A model generated the notes under the pieces. It searched no databases. It saw only the letters and a list, made by a program, of their open reading frames with translations, and was not told the DNA's origin. A stretch of 37,232 bases of DNA from SZAS-103 sp964640525 (lineage in GTDB: Bacteria; Pseudomonadota; Gammaproteobacteria; Xanthomonadales; Xanthomonadaceae), in contig CAZXGS010000029.1 in assembly GCA_964640525.1 (NCBI GenBank), forward strand, positions 1 through 37,232, given 5' to 3'. Positions 7,018 to 14,858 of the stretch are shown in pieces. Within the stretch, counting starts at the first letter, position 1; every line of letters starts with the position of its first letter. The position numbers and the translations under genes were made by a program.

Positions 7018-8148
7018 ATGGAGTTCCGCACCCACACCGCGATCGACGAGATTGGCGCCGCGCAATGGGACGCGCTTCACGACGGCCGCAACCCGTTCAT
7101 CGCCCACGCCTTCCTCGCCGGCCTGGAACGCACCGGCTGCCTGCGATCCGACTGGGGCTGGGCACCGCTCCACGCCGCGCTATGGGACGGCGATGATCTG
7201 CTTGCCGAGGCACCCGGCTACATCAAGGGCAATTCGCACGGCGAGTTCGTGTTCGACCACGGCTGGGCACTGGCACTGGAGCGCGCCGGGCGCGCCTACT
7301 ACCCGAAGTGGCTGTTCGCGATCCCCTACACGCCGGTGAGCGGGCCACGCTGGCTGGCGCGCGATGCCGCGACCAAGACCTTGCTGATCGAAGCGATCGC
7401 TTCCGCCGCCACCCGCCTGCACCTGTCCTCGCTGCACGCCAATTTCCTCACCGATGCGGACGATGCGGCATCGCCTGCGCACTGGCTGGAGCGCCACGAC
7501 GTCCAGTTCCACTGGCGCAACGATGCCGGCTGGCGCAGCTTCGAGGACTACCTCGGTGCGATGCAGGCCAGGAAACGCAAGAACATCCGTCACGAACGCC
7601 GGCAGGCACGCGAGGCGCGGGTCGTCTTCCGCATCGTGCATGGCAACGAGGCGAGCGCCGAAGACCTCGCCGACATGCACGCGCTGTATCTGCATGCGTT
7701 TGCGAGCAAGGGCAACGCGCCGGCACTGACCTTGGCGTTCTTCGAACACCTCGCGGCGCGCATGCCGCGCCAGCTTCTGCTGATCCTTGCCCGCCGCGAT
7801 GACGCGACGGTGGCCGGCGCGCTGTTCCTGCGTGGTGGCGACACCTTGTACGGACGCTATTGGGGTTGCTTCGAGGACATTCCCGGCCTGCACTTCGAGA
7901 CCTGCTACTACCAGGGCATCGAGTACTGCCTGCGCGAGGGCCTGCGCGTGTTCGAGCCCGGCGCGCAGGGCGAGCACAAGATCGCGCGCGGGTTCCTGCC
8001 GGTGCTCACGCGCAGCCGCCATCACTTTTGCGAACCCGGCCTCGACCGCGCCTTCGCGCGCTGGTGCGAAGACGAGCGCGCGGCCAACGCGCGTTACCGG
8101 AATGCGGTGCTGGCGCATTCGCCCTATCGCGCGGGCGCCGTGCCGTGA
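7018..8148 (+). CDS. FemAB-like (GNAT-superfamily) N-acyltransferase
   Basis: This 376-residue protein matches the FemAB-like/DUF482 family of conserved proteobacterial proteins (often annotated as GNAT N-acetyltransferases). Typical segments are NPFIAHAFLAGLERTG near the N-terminus, the HANFL and FHWRND region, ARKRKNIRHERR in the middle, and YYQGIEYCLREGLRVFEPGAQGEH. Its substrate is not known; related Fem proteins add amino acids to peptidoglycan precursors. I chose the ATG at 7018 because upstream codons fall in the REP-like region. The stop overlaps the GTG of aat by four bases (GTGA), so the two genes are coupled. In this lineage the family member commonly sits beside aat. Confidence 0.9.
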   Translation: MEFRTHTAIDEIGAAQWDALHDGRNPFIAHAFLAGLERTGCLRSDWGWAPLHAALWDGDDLLAEAPGYIKGNSHGEFVFDHGWALALERAGRAYYPKWLFAIPYTPVSGPRWLARDAATKTLLIEAIASAATRLHLSSLHANFLTDADDAASPAHWLERHDVQFHWRNDAGWRSFEDYLGAMQARKRKNIRHERRQAREARVVFRIVHGNEASAEDLADMHALYLHAFASKGNAPALTLAFFEHLAARMPRQLLLILARRDDATVAGALFLRGGDTLYGRYWGCFEDIPGLHFETCYYQGIEYCLREGLRVFEPGAQGEHKIARGFLPVLTRSRHHFCEPGLDRAFARWCEDERAANARYRNAVLAHSPYRAGAVP

Positions 8149-8900
8149 GGCTGCAGTTGCCGATGCTGGCGGCCAATCCAAACGCGCCCTTCCCCGACCC
8201 ACGCGCGGCGCTGCGCGAACCCGACGGCCTGCTCGCCTTCGGCGGCGACCTGACGCCGCAGCGCCTGCTCAATGCCTACCGACACGGCATCTTCCCGTGG
8301 TACTCGCACGGCCAGCCGATCCTGTGGTGGAGCCCGGACCCGCGCACGGTGTTCGACAGCCACGGCGTGCACCTGTCGCGCCGCTTTCGTCGCCAACTGC
8401 ACACCCTGGACTGGACGATCCGCGCCGATGCTGCCTTCGCAGACGTGGTCCACGCCTGCGCACACACCCCGCGCCGCGACGCGATCGGCACCTGGATCAC
8501 CCCCGAGATGCACGCGGCCTATGCCGACCTGCATCGGCTCGGCCATGCGCATTCGCTCGAAGTCCGCGCCGGCGAGCGCCTGGTCGGCGGACTGTACGGG
8601 GTGGCGATCGGCAGGATGTTCTTCGCCGAGAGCATGTTCAGCGCTGCAGCGGGTGGCTCGAAGGTGGCGCTGGCGGCGTTGGCGGCCATCCTGCGGTCAT
8701 GGGGCTGGCCGCTGATCGATGCCCAGGTGGAGTCGCCGCACCTGTTGCGCATGGGCGCGCGAAGCATGCCGCGGACCGAGTTCCTTGCCGTCATCGAACG
8801 CCAGGTGGCGCTGCCAGCGGCCCTCGGCACATGGACGGATGCGATCGGCCGGCGCGACCTGCATTGGCTGCTCGCCGCGCACACCGAGACCACCACTTAA
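8145..8900 (+). CDS. aat: Leucyl/phenylalanyl-tRNA-protein transferase
   Basis: Aat transfers Leu or Phe from aminoacyl-tRNA to proteins with N-terminal Arg or Lys, making them N-degron substrates for ClpS/ClpAP. The 251-residue protein has the family landmarks GLLAFGGDLTPQRLLNAY, GIFPWY, WWSPDPR and GLYGVAIGRMFFAESMFS. The GTG at 8145 is preferred because it overlaps the preceding stop (GTGA) and keeps the expected N-terminal residues before the FPDPRAAL motif. ATG at 8163 is the alternative. It shares an operon with the FemAB-like gene, and infA follows from its own promoter. Confidence 0.95.
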   Translation: MRLQLPMLAANPNAPFPDPRAALREPDGLLAFGGDLTPQRLLNAYRHGIFPWYSHGQPILWWSPDPRTVFDSHGVHLSRRFRRQLHTLDWTIRADAAFADVVHACAHTPRRDAIGTWITPEMHAAYADLHRLGHAHSLEVRAGERLVGGLYGVAIGRMFFAESMFSAAAGGSKVALAALAAILRSWGWPLIDAQVESPHLLRMGARSMPRTEFLAVIERQVALPAALGTWTDAIGRRDLHWLLAAHTETTT

Positions 8901-8907
8901 CACAATT

Positions 8908-8936
8908 TTGACCTCGTTGGCATGGCGTGCCACAAT
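8908..8936 (+). promoter_or_regulatory. Predicted sigma-70 promoter of infA
   Basis: TTGACC (8908-8913) and CACAAT (8931-8936) are separated by 17 bases, matching the sigma-70 spacing. They lie 42 bases before the infA start, right after the aat stop. This would allow high expression of infA independent of the upstream operon. Confidence 0.55.
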
Positions 8937-8977
8937 GCGCGGCCGCATTGCGCCACCACCAGCCGACCAGAGCCCGC

Positions 8978-9196
8978 ATGTCGAAAGACGACGCCATCGA
9001 ACTCGAGGGATCGATCCTCGAAACCCTGCCCAACACCATGTTCCGCGTGAAGCTCGAAAACGGCCACGTGATCATCGCCCACATCTCCGGGCGCATGCGC
9101 AAGAACTACATTCGCATCCTCACCGGCGACAAGGTCAAGGTCGAGATGACCCCGTACGACCTGAGCAAAGGCCGCATCACCTACCGGATGAAGTGA
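8978..9196 (+). CDS. infA: Translation initiation factor IF-1
   Basis: This 72-residue S1/OB-fold protein is essentially canonical IF-1, beginning MSKDDAIELEG and containing NTMFRVKLENGHVIIAHISG, RMRKNYIRIL and the ending GRITYRMK. IF-1 binds the A site of the 30S subunit and supports IF-2 and IF-3 during initiation. The ATG at 8978 matches the conserved family start. It is preceded by a plausible promoter at 8908-8936 and followed directly by a long non-coding tandem array. Confidence 0.98.
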   Translation: MSKDDAIELEGSILETLPNTMFRVKLENGHVIIAHISGRMRKNYIRILTGDKVKVEMTPYDLSKGRITYRMK

Positions 9197-9264
9197 CGCC
9201 ATGATGGCGTAATCCCGCGCAGCCAGCGGATGTGCGGTGACGCGGGATCCACCTTGACGGTGGC

Positions 9265-9472
9265 GAGCCTGCCAATATTCCGTTCGTGGTGAGCCTGCCA
9301 ATTTCCCGCTCGTGGCGAGCCTGCCAATTTTCCGTTCGTGGTGAGCCTGCCAATTTCCCGCTCGTGGCGAGCCTGCCAATTTCCCGTTCGTGGCGAGCCT
9401 GCCAATTTCCCGCTCGTGGCGAGCCTGCCAATTTCCCGCTCGTGGCGAGCCTGCCAATTTTCCGTTCGTGAT
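9265..9472. repeat. Eight tandem 26-bp units
   Basis: Eight head-to-tail units of exactly 26 bases begin GAGCCTGCCAATTTCCCG and end TTCGTGGC or TTCGTGGT. They start at 9265, 9291, 9317, 9343, 9369, 9395, 9421 and 9447. Variation is limited to a few C/T and T/A positions. The ninth unit switches to GAGCCTGTCGAACCACG, the core of a dispersed intergenic repeat, so the array looks like a local amplification of that element. A 26-base period cannot keep a reading frame, and no ribosome-binding site is present, so I regard it as non-coding. Confidence 0.93.
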
Positions 9473-9538
9473 GAGCCTGTCGAACCACGCATCCTTGCGC
9501 AGGTGCACAAGGCCCTTCGACAGGCTCACGGCGAACGG
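9462..9538. repeat. Dispersed inverted repeat (TTCGTG..GAGCCTGTCGAA family)
   Basis: The left arm CCGTTCGTGATGAGCCTGTC (continuing GAACCACG) and right arm CCCTTCGACAGGCTCACGGC (continuing GAACGG) are inverted copies separated by about 23 bases. The left arm doubles as the last unit of the tandem array. Similar arms occur at 10612-10654, 14920-14950 and repeatedly at 37018-37226. The rest of the gap up to 9660 shows no gene. Confidence 0.85.
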
Positions 9539-9660
9539 TGTGCGAGTGCTGCTCAGACCTGCAAGTCACCCGTTCGTGGAGAGCCTGTTCCGCCTTCGAC
9601 ACCCTCCGATGGAAGATGGATCCGTCGGCTACCGATGCCAACGGCCGCGGCGCGGCGCTT

Positions 9661-10311
9661 TCACAGCGCCCTGTGCACCGCCTCGCCGAACAGCGCAGTG
9701 TGGTGCACGCAATCGTTCAACCGCACCACCTCCATCGACGCCGCATCACGGCCTTCCAGCAGGTTGAGCGTCGTCGGCGCCTGGCGGAAACGCCAGACCC
9801 GCGCCAACGGAATCCCGAGGATGCGGCACAACAGCACGCGATTGACCGCATCGTGGGCCACGATCAGCAACAGATCGCCGTCGCCGAGCCCCGCGCAGGC
9901 GCGCTCGAACGCCGGCCATGCGCGATCGAGCACCTCCTCCAGGCATTCCCCGCCCGGCCCCGGCATGCGTACCGATTCCGGCGCAGTGCGCCAGGCAGCG
10001 AAACGTTCGCCATCGGCCGCCGCGATCTCCGCGGCCAGCTTGCCTTCCCAATCGCCGTGGCCGATCTCCAGCAGGCCCGCATCGCGAGTGAGCATCGGTG
10101 CGCGCTGCACACCCAACGCGAGCTGCGCGGTGCGATACGCGCGCGCCAGCGGCGAGGCCACCGCACGCGCGACGACCACGTCCTGCAATCGCATTCCCAA
10201 TTTGCCCGCCTGTGCCTCGCCGGTCGGCGACAGCGGGATGTCGGTCTGCCCCTGATAGCGGCCTTCCGCGTTCCACGGCGTCTCGCCGTGACGAGCCAGC
10301 AATACGCGCAT
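9661..10311 (-). CDS. Histidine phosphatase family protein (phosphoglycerate mutase-like)
   Basis: This 216-residue protein belongs to the histidine phosphatase superfamily. The phosphorylated His is His8 in LLARHGETPWN, with further landmarks GRYQGQTDIPLSPTG, the ASPLARAYRTA arginine region, the acid residue in LLEIGHGDWEG, and a second catalytic His at about 153 in IVAHDAVNRVLL. Members include phosphoglycerate mutases, alpha-ribazole phosphatase (CobC) and broad-specificity phosphatases. No cobalamin genes are nearby, so the substrate is open. Its ATG overlaps the stop of the upstream mini-gene by one base (TGATG), indicating coupled translation. Confidence 0.92.
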   Translation of the reverse strand: MRVLLARHGETPWNAEGRYQGQTDIPLSPTGEAQAGKLGMRLQDVVVARAVASPLARAYRTAQLALGVQRAPMLTRDAGLLEIGHGDWEGKLAAEIAAADGERFAAWRTAPESVRMPGPGGECLEEVLDRAWPAFERACAGLGDGDLLLIVAHDAVNRVLLCRILGIPLARVWRFRQAPTTLNLLEGRDAASMEVVRLNDCVHHTALFGEAVHRAL

Positions 10312-10520
10312 CAGGGCATCTCGATGTGGCGGATGCCGGGCTGCGAGCGCAGGGCTGCACGCGCGGCATCCTCGACCCGTCGATCCAACGAACTCGCGAC
10401 CAGCGCACCAAGCCGCTGGGCCTGACCCTTCACGGGCTCGCTGACCTGCACCTGCCACCCCGCGTCCTTCAACATCGCCAGGCCATCCGCATGGATGCCG
10501 TCGCAAGCCAGAACCTTCAT
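10311..10520 (-). CDS. Small protein resembling the N-terminus of D-3-phosphoglycerate dehydrogenase
   Basis: This 69-residue protein starts MKVLACDGIHADGLAMLKDA, very like the first beta-alpha unit of SerA-type phosphoglycerate dehydrogenases. The similarity fades after about residue 32, and no NAD-binding or catalytic domain follows. A GGAGG ribosome-binding site about 9 bases upstream and the one-base stop/start overlap with the histidine phosphatase gene argue that it is translated. It could be a decayed gene remnant kept as a translational leader, or a small protein in its own right. A MITE-like element lies about 70 bases upstream. Confidence 0.6.
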   Translation of the reverse strand: MKVLACDGIHADGLAMLKDAGWQVQVSEPVKGQAQRLGALVASSLDRRVEDAARAALRSQPGIRHIEMP

Positions 10521-10591
10521 TCCGCACATCCTCCGACACTGCACGAAGAGGTGCGCAGTGTAACGGGATTGCAATCGAGCAGAGGGTCCAA

Positions 10592-10703
10592 GGAACATCT
10601 GAAATAGTGGATTCCGTTCGTGGTGACCCTGTCGAACCATGAACGGAATCAACGATTTGCGTTAGCAAACCGGTAGAGCTTTCGGCGCACGTCAGACTTT
10701 CCC
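10592..10703. mobile_element. MITE-like element, copy 1 (112 bp)
   Basis: The ends form imperfect terminal inverted repeats: GGAACATCTGA on the left and GGAAAGTCTGA on the right when read inwards. The interior carries an inverted pair GGATTCCGTTCGTGG / CCATGAACGGAATC around the GAACC core. The whole element aligns in reverse with 14859-14971, which has nearly the same length (113 bp), so both are copies of one non-autonomous element. No transposase gene or clear target duplication is visible. Confidence 0.7.
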
Positions 10704-10953
10704 TAAAGGGCGACGGCCACGACGCGGCTGCCATCGCAGGCCTGCGACCGGCGGCTTGCCGGGGCCCGCTGCGCCGGCCCCGCCACCGCGCGGTTGTCCG
10801 GCGGATCGGATAGGCTTGCCCGATGCACGCGGTAGCCTGTCGAGAAAGATCGCTCGCGTGGACTCTGGATCATCCAGGGTCGGCCACGCGCGGCGCAGTG
10901 ATGGCGTGCGGAACGCGAGCCCCACTTCCGGAAGACGGCGACAAGGCATAGCC

Positions 10954-11613
10954 ATGGACGTGTCGGCTGACGATTTCGTGTTCCGGACCCGGCGCCTGCG
11001 GGCTCGCCCCATCGATGCGGGTGACCTGGAGCTGTTCTGCCACCTCTACGGCGACCCCAAGGCGATGCGCCAGATCGCCGCGCCGTTGTCTCGCGAGGCC
11101 GCATCGCGGACGTTTGCGCGCACGCTCGACCTGCAGCGGCGAACGCCGATGGGCTGGTTGCTGCTGGCGATCGACGATGCGGCGGCCGGTTCGGCGATCG
11201 GGCTGGTGGGCTGCCCCGGATTCGACCCGAAAGCCAGCTGCCACGAGATCGGCCTGATGCTGCGGCGAACCGCCAACGGCCGCGGCTTTGCGCGCGAAGC
11301 CTTGATCGGATTCGTGCGCCAGTTGTTCACCGTTCTGCCGGCACAGGAAATCCGCGCACGTTACGCCACCACGCACCTGGCCATCGATCGGATCGGACGC
11401 AGCATGGGTTTCGATGCGATTCCGCCAGCAGCCGCTGCCCGCGACGGAGGCACCGACCGGGTGCGATCGGCGCGCCGCGAACCCTGGATGCAGCGCTTCG
11501 GTCGAGAAGACTGCGACGCGCCATTCCCGCCAACACCTGCGGTCCGCACCCACGGCGCAACCGTCCCCGCGCGTGATCCCATTCCGAATGGTCTGGATTT
11601 GTCGCGTGTTTGA
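10954..11613 (+). CDS. GNAT family N-acetyltransferase
   Basis: This 219-residue protein shows the RimJ-like GNAT layout: FRTRRLRARPIDAGDLELF at the N-terminus, a central WLLLAIDDA...AIGLVGC strand pair, the EIGLMLRR strand and the acetyl-CoA loop region ANGRGFAREAL. The usual fourth motif is weakly kept in LAIDRIGRSMGFD, and the last 55 or so residues are low-conservation tail. The ATG at 10954 is chosen because it immediately precedes the conserved N-terminus; longer in-frame extensions run into repeat DNA. It lies upstream of, and in the same direction as, the acidic peptide and diguanylate cyclase genes, so it may modify something in that pathway. The target is unknown. Confidence 0.82.
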   Translation: MDVSADDFVFRTRRLRARPIDAGDLELFCHLYGDPKAMRQIAAPLSREAASRTFARTLDLQRRTPMGWLLLAIDDAAAGSAIGLVGCPGFDPKASCHEIGLMLRRTANGRGFAREALIGFVRQLFTVLPAQEIRARYATTHLAIDRIGRSMGFDAIPPAAAARDGGTDRVRSARREPWMQRFGREDCDAPFPPTPAVRTHGATVPARDPIPNGLDLSRV

Positions 11614-11734
11614 GTCCAGCATGACCGCTGCACGGGGCTCGCGAGACGCTGCGCGATCAAGGGATCGCGAGGCGCGTGGATGCGCAGACGGTCGAAGCTC
11701 GTGCACAGCCACCTACATCCCAGGGAGCAAGGCC

Positions 11735-12028
11735 ATGGACGCGACGATTGCGTTTCTCGAGACGATGGGCAAGGACGCCAGCTTGCGGCATGCCGGCGCA
11801 GAGGAGCTGCGTGCGGCGACTGCAGGCACGGGAGGCGACGCGCGCTTCCAGGAGGCCGTCTGCAGGCGTGATCGTGGTGCGCTTGCGACGTACCTGCAGG
11901 TGCGATCCCATGCGATGTGTGTCTTGTTTCCGGTCAAGGAAGACGACGACAAGGACGACAAGAAGGAACCGGATCACGACGATGAACAGGAAATCACGCT
12001 GAATCACGCGGAGCGAGCTCCTTCCTGA
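11735..12028 (+). CDS. Small acidic-tailed protein of unknown function (possible peptide precursor)
   Basis: This 97-residue protein has two parts. Residues 1-55 are predicted helical (MDATIAFLETMGKDASLRHA...), resembling a Nif11-like leader in style. Residues 56-97 contain a hydrophobic patch AMCVLFPV with Cys62, then a run of Asp, Glu and Lys (69-86) and a polar end. A second Cys is at 43. A GGGAG ribosome-binding site lies about 8 bases before the ATG. The gene ends 23 bases before the TPR-GGDEF gene, so the two are almost certainly cotranscribed. I do not recognise a named family. It could be a secreted or modified peptide, or a protein that regulates the cyclase. Confidence 0.7.
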   Translation: MDATIAFLETMGKDASLRHAGAEELRAATAGTGGDARFQEAVCRRDRGALATYLQVRSHAMCVLFPVKEDDDKDDKKEPDHDDEQEITLNHAERAPS

Positions 12029-12051
12029 GCCTTGCGGACGGGGTCAGCACG

Positions 12052-13851
12052 ATGCGACCACATCCGGCCCGGGCCGTCTTGTTGGCAGCCTGGATCGGCC
12101 TGTCCGTCGCCGCGTCATGCGCGACGACGGGTGTGGACGTCAGTCGCGCCACGCGCATGCTGGAACAGGCAGACCGCATCAAGACCGCGCGTCATGATGC
12201 CTTCCTGGCGCTGCTGAAACAGCTCGATGCCGACAGCGCGCGATTGACGCCGCAACAAGGGCTCTATTTGCGCTATCTGAAGGCCTGGCAGCTCGCCTAC
12301 AGCGGGCATGTCCAGGCGTCCATCGTCGCTCTGGATGCCGTCATTCACGACTCCAGCGACCCCACGCTGCGATTGCGCGCGGGCGTCAGCGTCGTCAATG
12401 TGCTCTCCTTGGGTTCGCGTCACCAGGAGGCTTACTCGCGTCTGAGCCAATTGCTGGACGACCTGCCCAGGGTGTCGGATCGCTTTGCGCGATCCCAGGC
12501 GCTGGGCGTGGCGTCGCAACTGTACACGCTGGCCGGTCAACACGACCTCGGCCTCGAGTACGCGCGCAAGTATCTCGCCGAGAACCCATCGGTGCAGACG
12601 AAATGCCAGGGTGCGTACCTCGAGCTGCTGGCGACTCGCCACGCGGACGCCAAGGGATCACAGAGCAGCCGTTTCGCCGACGCGCTGGCCGCCTGCAAAA
12701 CCGCCGGCATGACCCTCACCGAAGCGATCATCCGCACCCTGCAAGCAAGGTTCGAACTGACCGATGCACAGCCGGCCGTCGCCTTGGCGACCCTTCGGAA
12801 TGGCTATGAAGAAACCCAGGCGACGCACTATCCACCCGCCATTGCCTCCGCCGAAGCGGCCCTCGCCCTTGCCTACGAAAAGCTGGGCGATTTGCCGTCC
12901 GCGCAGCAACATGCCTCGCGTGCCCTGGCGGCGGCGCCGCAGGCTACGACGACCGAGGAAGCCGCCGACGCACTGGGCGTGCTGTACCGCGTCGCCAAGC
13001 GGCGGGGCGATTTGGCGGCCGCGCTGGCCTGGCACGAACAATGGGCTGCCGCCGACAAGGGCTATCTCGACGCCGTCAGCGCGCGCGCAATGGCGTTCCA
13101 GATGGTCCATCAGCAGGTGCTGGCGAAGAAGGCCGAAGTCGCGGCTCTCAACCAGAAGAACCAGGTCCTCAAGCTCAGTCAGGTCGTGGACCGCAAGAAC
13201 CTGGCCCTGGTCCAACTCGGCATCGCCCTGGCATTGGTTCTGGCCGGTTCCATCGCACTCTACGCTTGGCGAACCCGACGCTCGCAGCGCAAGTTCCAGA
13301 AGCTGGCCCAGCGCGACGGCCTGACCGAGATCCACAACCGCCCGTATTTCTTCGAGTGCGCCGAGCGCGAGTTGGCCTACTGCCGCAAGTCGATGCGTGC
13401 CGTCAGCGCGATCGCCATCGACCTGGATCACTTCAAGCAGATCAACGACACCCACGGCCATGCGGCCGGCGACATCGCACTCAAGCGCGCCGTGGCCGCC
13501 TGCCGGCAGCACCTGCGCTCGGTGGACATCTTCGGTCGGCTGGGTGGCGAGGAATTCGGCATCGTGCTGCCGGACTGTCCACCCGAGCGCGCCCTCGCCA
13601 TGGCCGAGGCGATGCGCAGACAGATCGCGGCCTTGCAGCATTCGAGAGACGGGCTGGACTTCCCGTTGACCGCAAGCTTTGGCGTCAGCACGTCGCGCGA
13701 TGCCGGCTACGACCTGGAACGCCTGCTGGCCCAGGCCGACGGCGCGCTCTACCAAGCCAAGCACGCTGGCCGCAACCGCGTGGTGGTGCATGCAGCCAAC
13801 GATGCCGAGCCACCGCCTGCAGGCACACCCGACACTGCCGTGCCCACGTGA
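12052..13851 (+). CDS. TPR-containing membrane diguanylate cyclase (GGDEF)
   Basis: This 599-residue protein has an N-terminal hydrophobic signal (about 7-25, ending AASC), a long helical TPR-like periplasmic region (about 30-340), a coiled stretch, one transmembrane helix (about 384-406) and a cytoplasmic GGDEF domain. The active-site motif is GGEEF (498-502). Five residues before it lies RSVD, a canonical RxxD inhibitory site, so the enzyme should make c-di-GMP and be feedback-inhibited. The substrate-binding region DLDHFKQINDTHGHAAGD is intact. The layout suggests an external signal read by the TPR domain. The cotranscribed acidic protein is the obvious candidate partner, though this is inference. 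Confidence 0.9.
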   Translation: MRPHPARAVLLAAWIGLSVAASCATTGVDVSRATRMLEQADRIKTARHDAFLALLKQLDADSARLTPQQGLYLRYLKAWQLAYSGHVQASIVALDAVIHDSSDPTLRLRAGVSVVNVLSLGSRHQEAYSRLSQLLDDLPRVSDRFARSQALGVASQLYTLAGQHDLGLEYARKYLAENPSVQTKCQGAYLELLATRHADAKGSQSSRFADALAACKTAGMTLTEAIIRTLQARFELTDAQPAVALATLRNGYEETQATHYPPAIASAEAALALAYEKLGDLPSAQQHASRALAAAPQATTTEEAADALGVLYRVAKRRGDLAAALAWHEQWAAADKGYLDAVSARAMAFQMVHQQVLAKKAEVAALNQKNQVLKLSQVVDRKNLALVQLGIALALVLAGSIALYAWRTRRSQRKFQKLAQRDGLTEIHNRPYFFECAERELAYCRKSMRAVSAIAIDLDHFKQINDTHGHAAGDIALKRAVAACRQHLRSVDIFGRLGGEEFGIVLPDCPPERALAMAEAMRRQIAALQHSRDGLDFPLTASFGVSTSRDAGYDLERLLAQADGALYQAKHAGRNRVVVHAANDAEPPPAGTPDTAVPT

Positions 13852-13957
13852 CCGATCGACGGCCCAGGCGGGATGGCCCACCCGCGCCGCCTGCGTGCGC
13901 GTCGTGCCCGCCGGCGCGCCAAACGCACACCGATTTCAACCACATCCATCCCGCAAC

Positions 13958-13986
13958 TTGTCCAGCCGCAGTCGAGCCGGTATCCT
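13958..13986 (+). promoter_or_regulatory. Predicted promoter of tRNA-Ser
   Basis: TTGTCC (13958-13963) and TATCCT (13981-13986) are separated by 17 bases. Transcription would begin near 13993, about 40 bases before the mature tRNA. The position in an otherwise empty 181-base gap supports the call. Confidence 0.5.
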
Positions 13987-14032
13987 GCGCGTTCGATTTG
14001 CGCCGCCATCAGGCTGCGCATCGTCAATCCCC

Positions 14033-14125
14033 GGAGAGATGCCCGAGAGGCCGAAGGGGCTCCCCTGCTAAGGGAGTATGCGGTCAAAAGCTGCATCGAG
14101 GGTTCGAATCCCTCTCTCTCCGCCA
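14033..14125 (+). tRNA. tRNA-Ser(GCT)
   Basis: The 93-base sequence folds as a class II tRNA with a 7-bp acceptor stem (GGAGAGA/TCTCTCC), anticodon loop CTGCTAA with anticodon GCT at 14067-14069, a long variable arm (TATGCGGTCAAAAGCTGCATC region would exceed the list; it spans about 14077-14097), T-loop GGTTCGAATCC, discriminator G at 14122 and an encoded CCA at 14123-14125. It decodes AGC and AGU serine codons. Confidence 0.97.
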
Positions 14126-14281
14126 CTCGGCGACCGCAAGGACAGGCGGTTTGTCCTGGCCACTCGGTTCCACGACCGGAACCAATTCCGACCGTGTTTC
14201 AGCCTTTCGATATGCGTTCGCCTTCGCGGCGGATGGCCAAGCGCGCCCGACTTTTGCCTGGCGTGCCGGAATCGTGCTGGT

Positions 14282-14701
14282 TCAACAGGCGCAGGCCAGC
14301 GCATGCGCGCGCGACAAGCGCAAATTGAGCAGGTGGGCCGCGGCGATCAGGCCGCCCCCGGTGGCCATCGCCAGTGCGTGCAAGCCAAGGCTCGCACCCG
14401 CGACACCCATCCATGCGCCAAGCCACAGCAAGACGATTCCCGGTGCCAGCAACACGAAGGCGCGGCCGGCATGATGCTGGCGATAGCCCAGGATCAGGCT
14501 GGCCGATCCAAGCAGGCTGGCGAAGACGATGAAGGCGATCTCGAACGAGTGATCGGCAAGGCCCGCACCAAGGGCTGGCGCGACCGCCAGCACCAGTGGA
14601 AGCGCCGCGCAGTGCACCGCGCACATGAGCGACCCTGCCGCGCCGACGCGGTCGAGCAAGGGGCGATGCGCAGGCAACGGCCTGGACGATGTCGAATTCA
14701 T
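14282..14701 (-). CDS. MerC domain-containing membrane protein
   Basis: This 139-residue protein has four hydrophobic segments and the MerC motif SLMCAVHCAALPL at about residues 24-36 (Cys27, Cys31). MerC proteins carry metal ions across the inner membrane; chromosomal members outside mer operons are thought to handle zinc or other thiophilic metals. The ATG at 14701 precedes the conserved region; the upstream in-frame ATG at 14752 would overlap the predicted promoter. A zur-like gene lies on the same strand about 470 bases upstream, which suggests zinc-related control. The C-terminus ends in a Cys-rich ACAC. Confidence 0.85.
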   Translation of the reverse strand: MNSTSSRPLPAHRPLLDRVGAAGSLMCAVHCAALPLVLAVAPALGAGLADHSFEIAFIVFASLLGSASLILGYRQHHAGRAFVLLAPGIVLLWLGAWMGVAGASLGLHALAMATGGGLIAAAHLLNLRLSRAHALACAC

Positions 14702-14729
14702 GTGCGGCACCCGCTTCGCTGCTCCGTTC

Positions 14730-14772
14730 GCAACAATATAACATGAAGCCATAGTGTTACGTTATATCTTTA
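14730..14772 (-). promoter_or_regulatory. AT-rich promoter/possible metalloregulator site upstream of merC-like gene
   Basis: This is an unusually AT-rich stretch for the window, with two GTTATAT-type or ATATAAC motifs on the minus strand (GATATAACGTAAC and TGTTATATTGTT). TATATT at 14740-14735 could be a -10 giving a leader of roughly 27 bases. ATATAAC/GTTATA motifs resemble half-sites bound by Zur, and zur is the neighbouring gene, but I cannot fit a full Zur palindrome. Confidence 0.3.
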
Positions 14773-14858
14773 ATGCCGCGCGGCGGCGAACTCCGCGTAC
14801 AGCGCTCACGGGAATCCGCATCGATCGCAGCCCGCAACGCCGGCAACGCGCCAATCCA

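Noticed and set aside
9265..9472. Possible CRISPR array
   Set aside because: The units are directly adjacent with no spacers of unique sequence, there are no cas genes, and the unit derives from a dispersed intergenic repeat.
9286..9767. Short proteins with repeated SLPISRSWRACQF segments
   Set aside because: These are translations of the 26-bp tandem array. The period is not a multiple of three, no ribosome-binding site is present, and the frames arise only because the array lacks stops.
10756..10953. 66-codon N-terminal extension of the GNAT protein
   Set aside because: The extension is low-complexity high-GC translation without similarity to the family; the ATG at 10954 directly precedes the conserved first strand.
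14126..14165. Terminator after tRNA-Ser (AGGACA/TGTCCT hairpin)
   Set aside because: The stem is only 6 bp and is not followed by a T-tract, so I cannot support it as a terminator.
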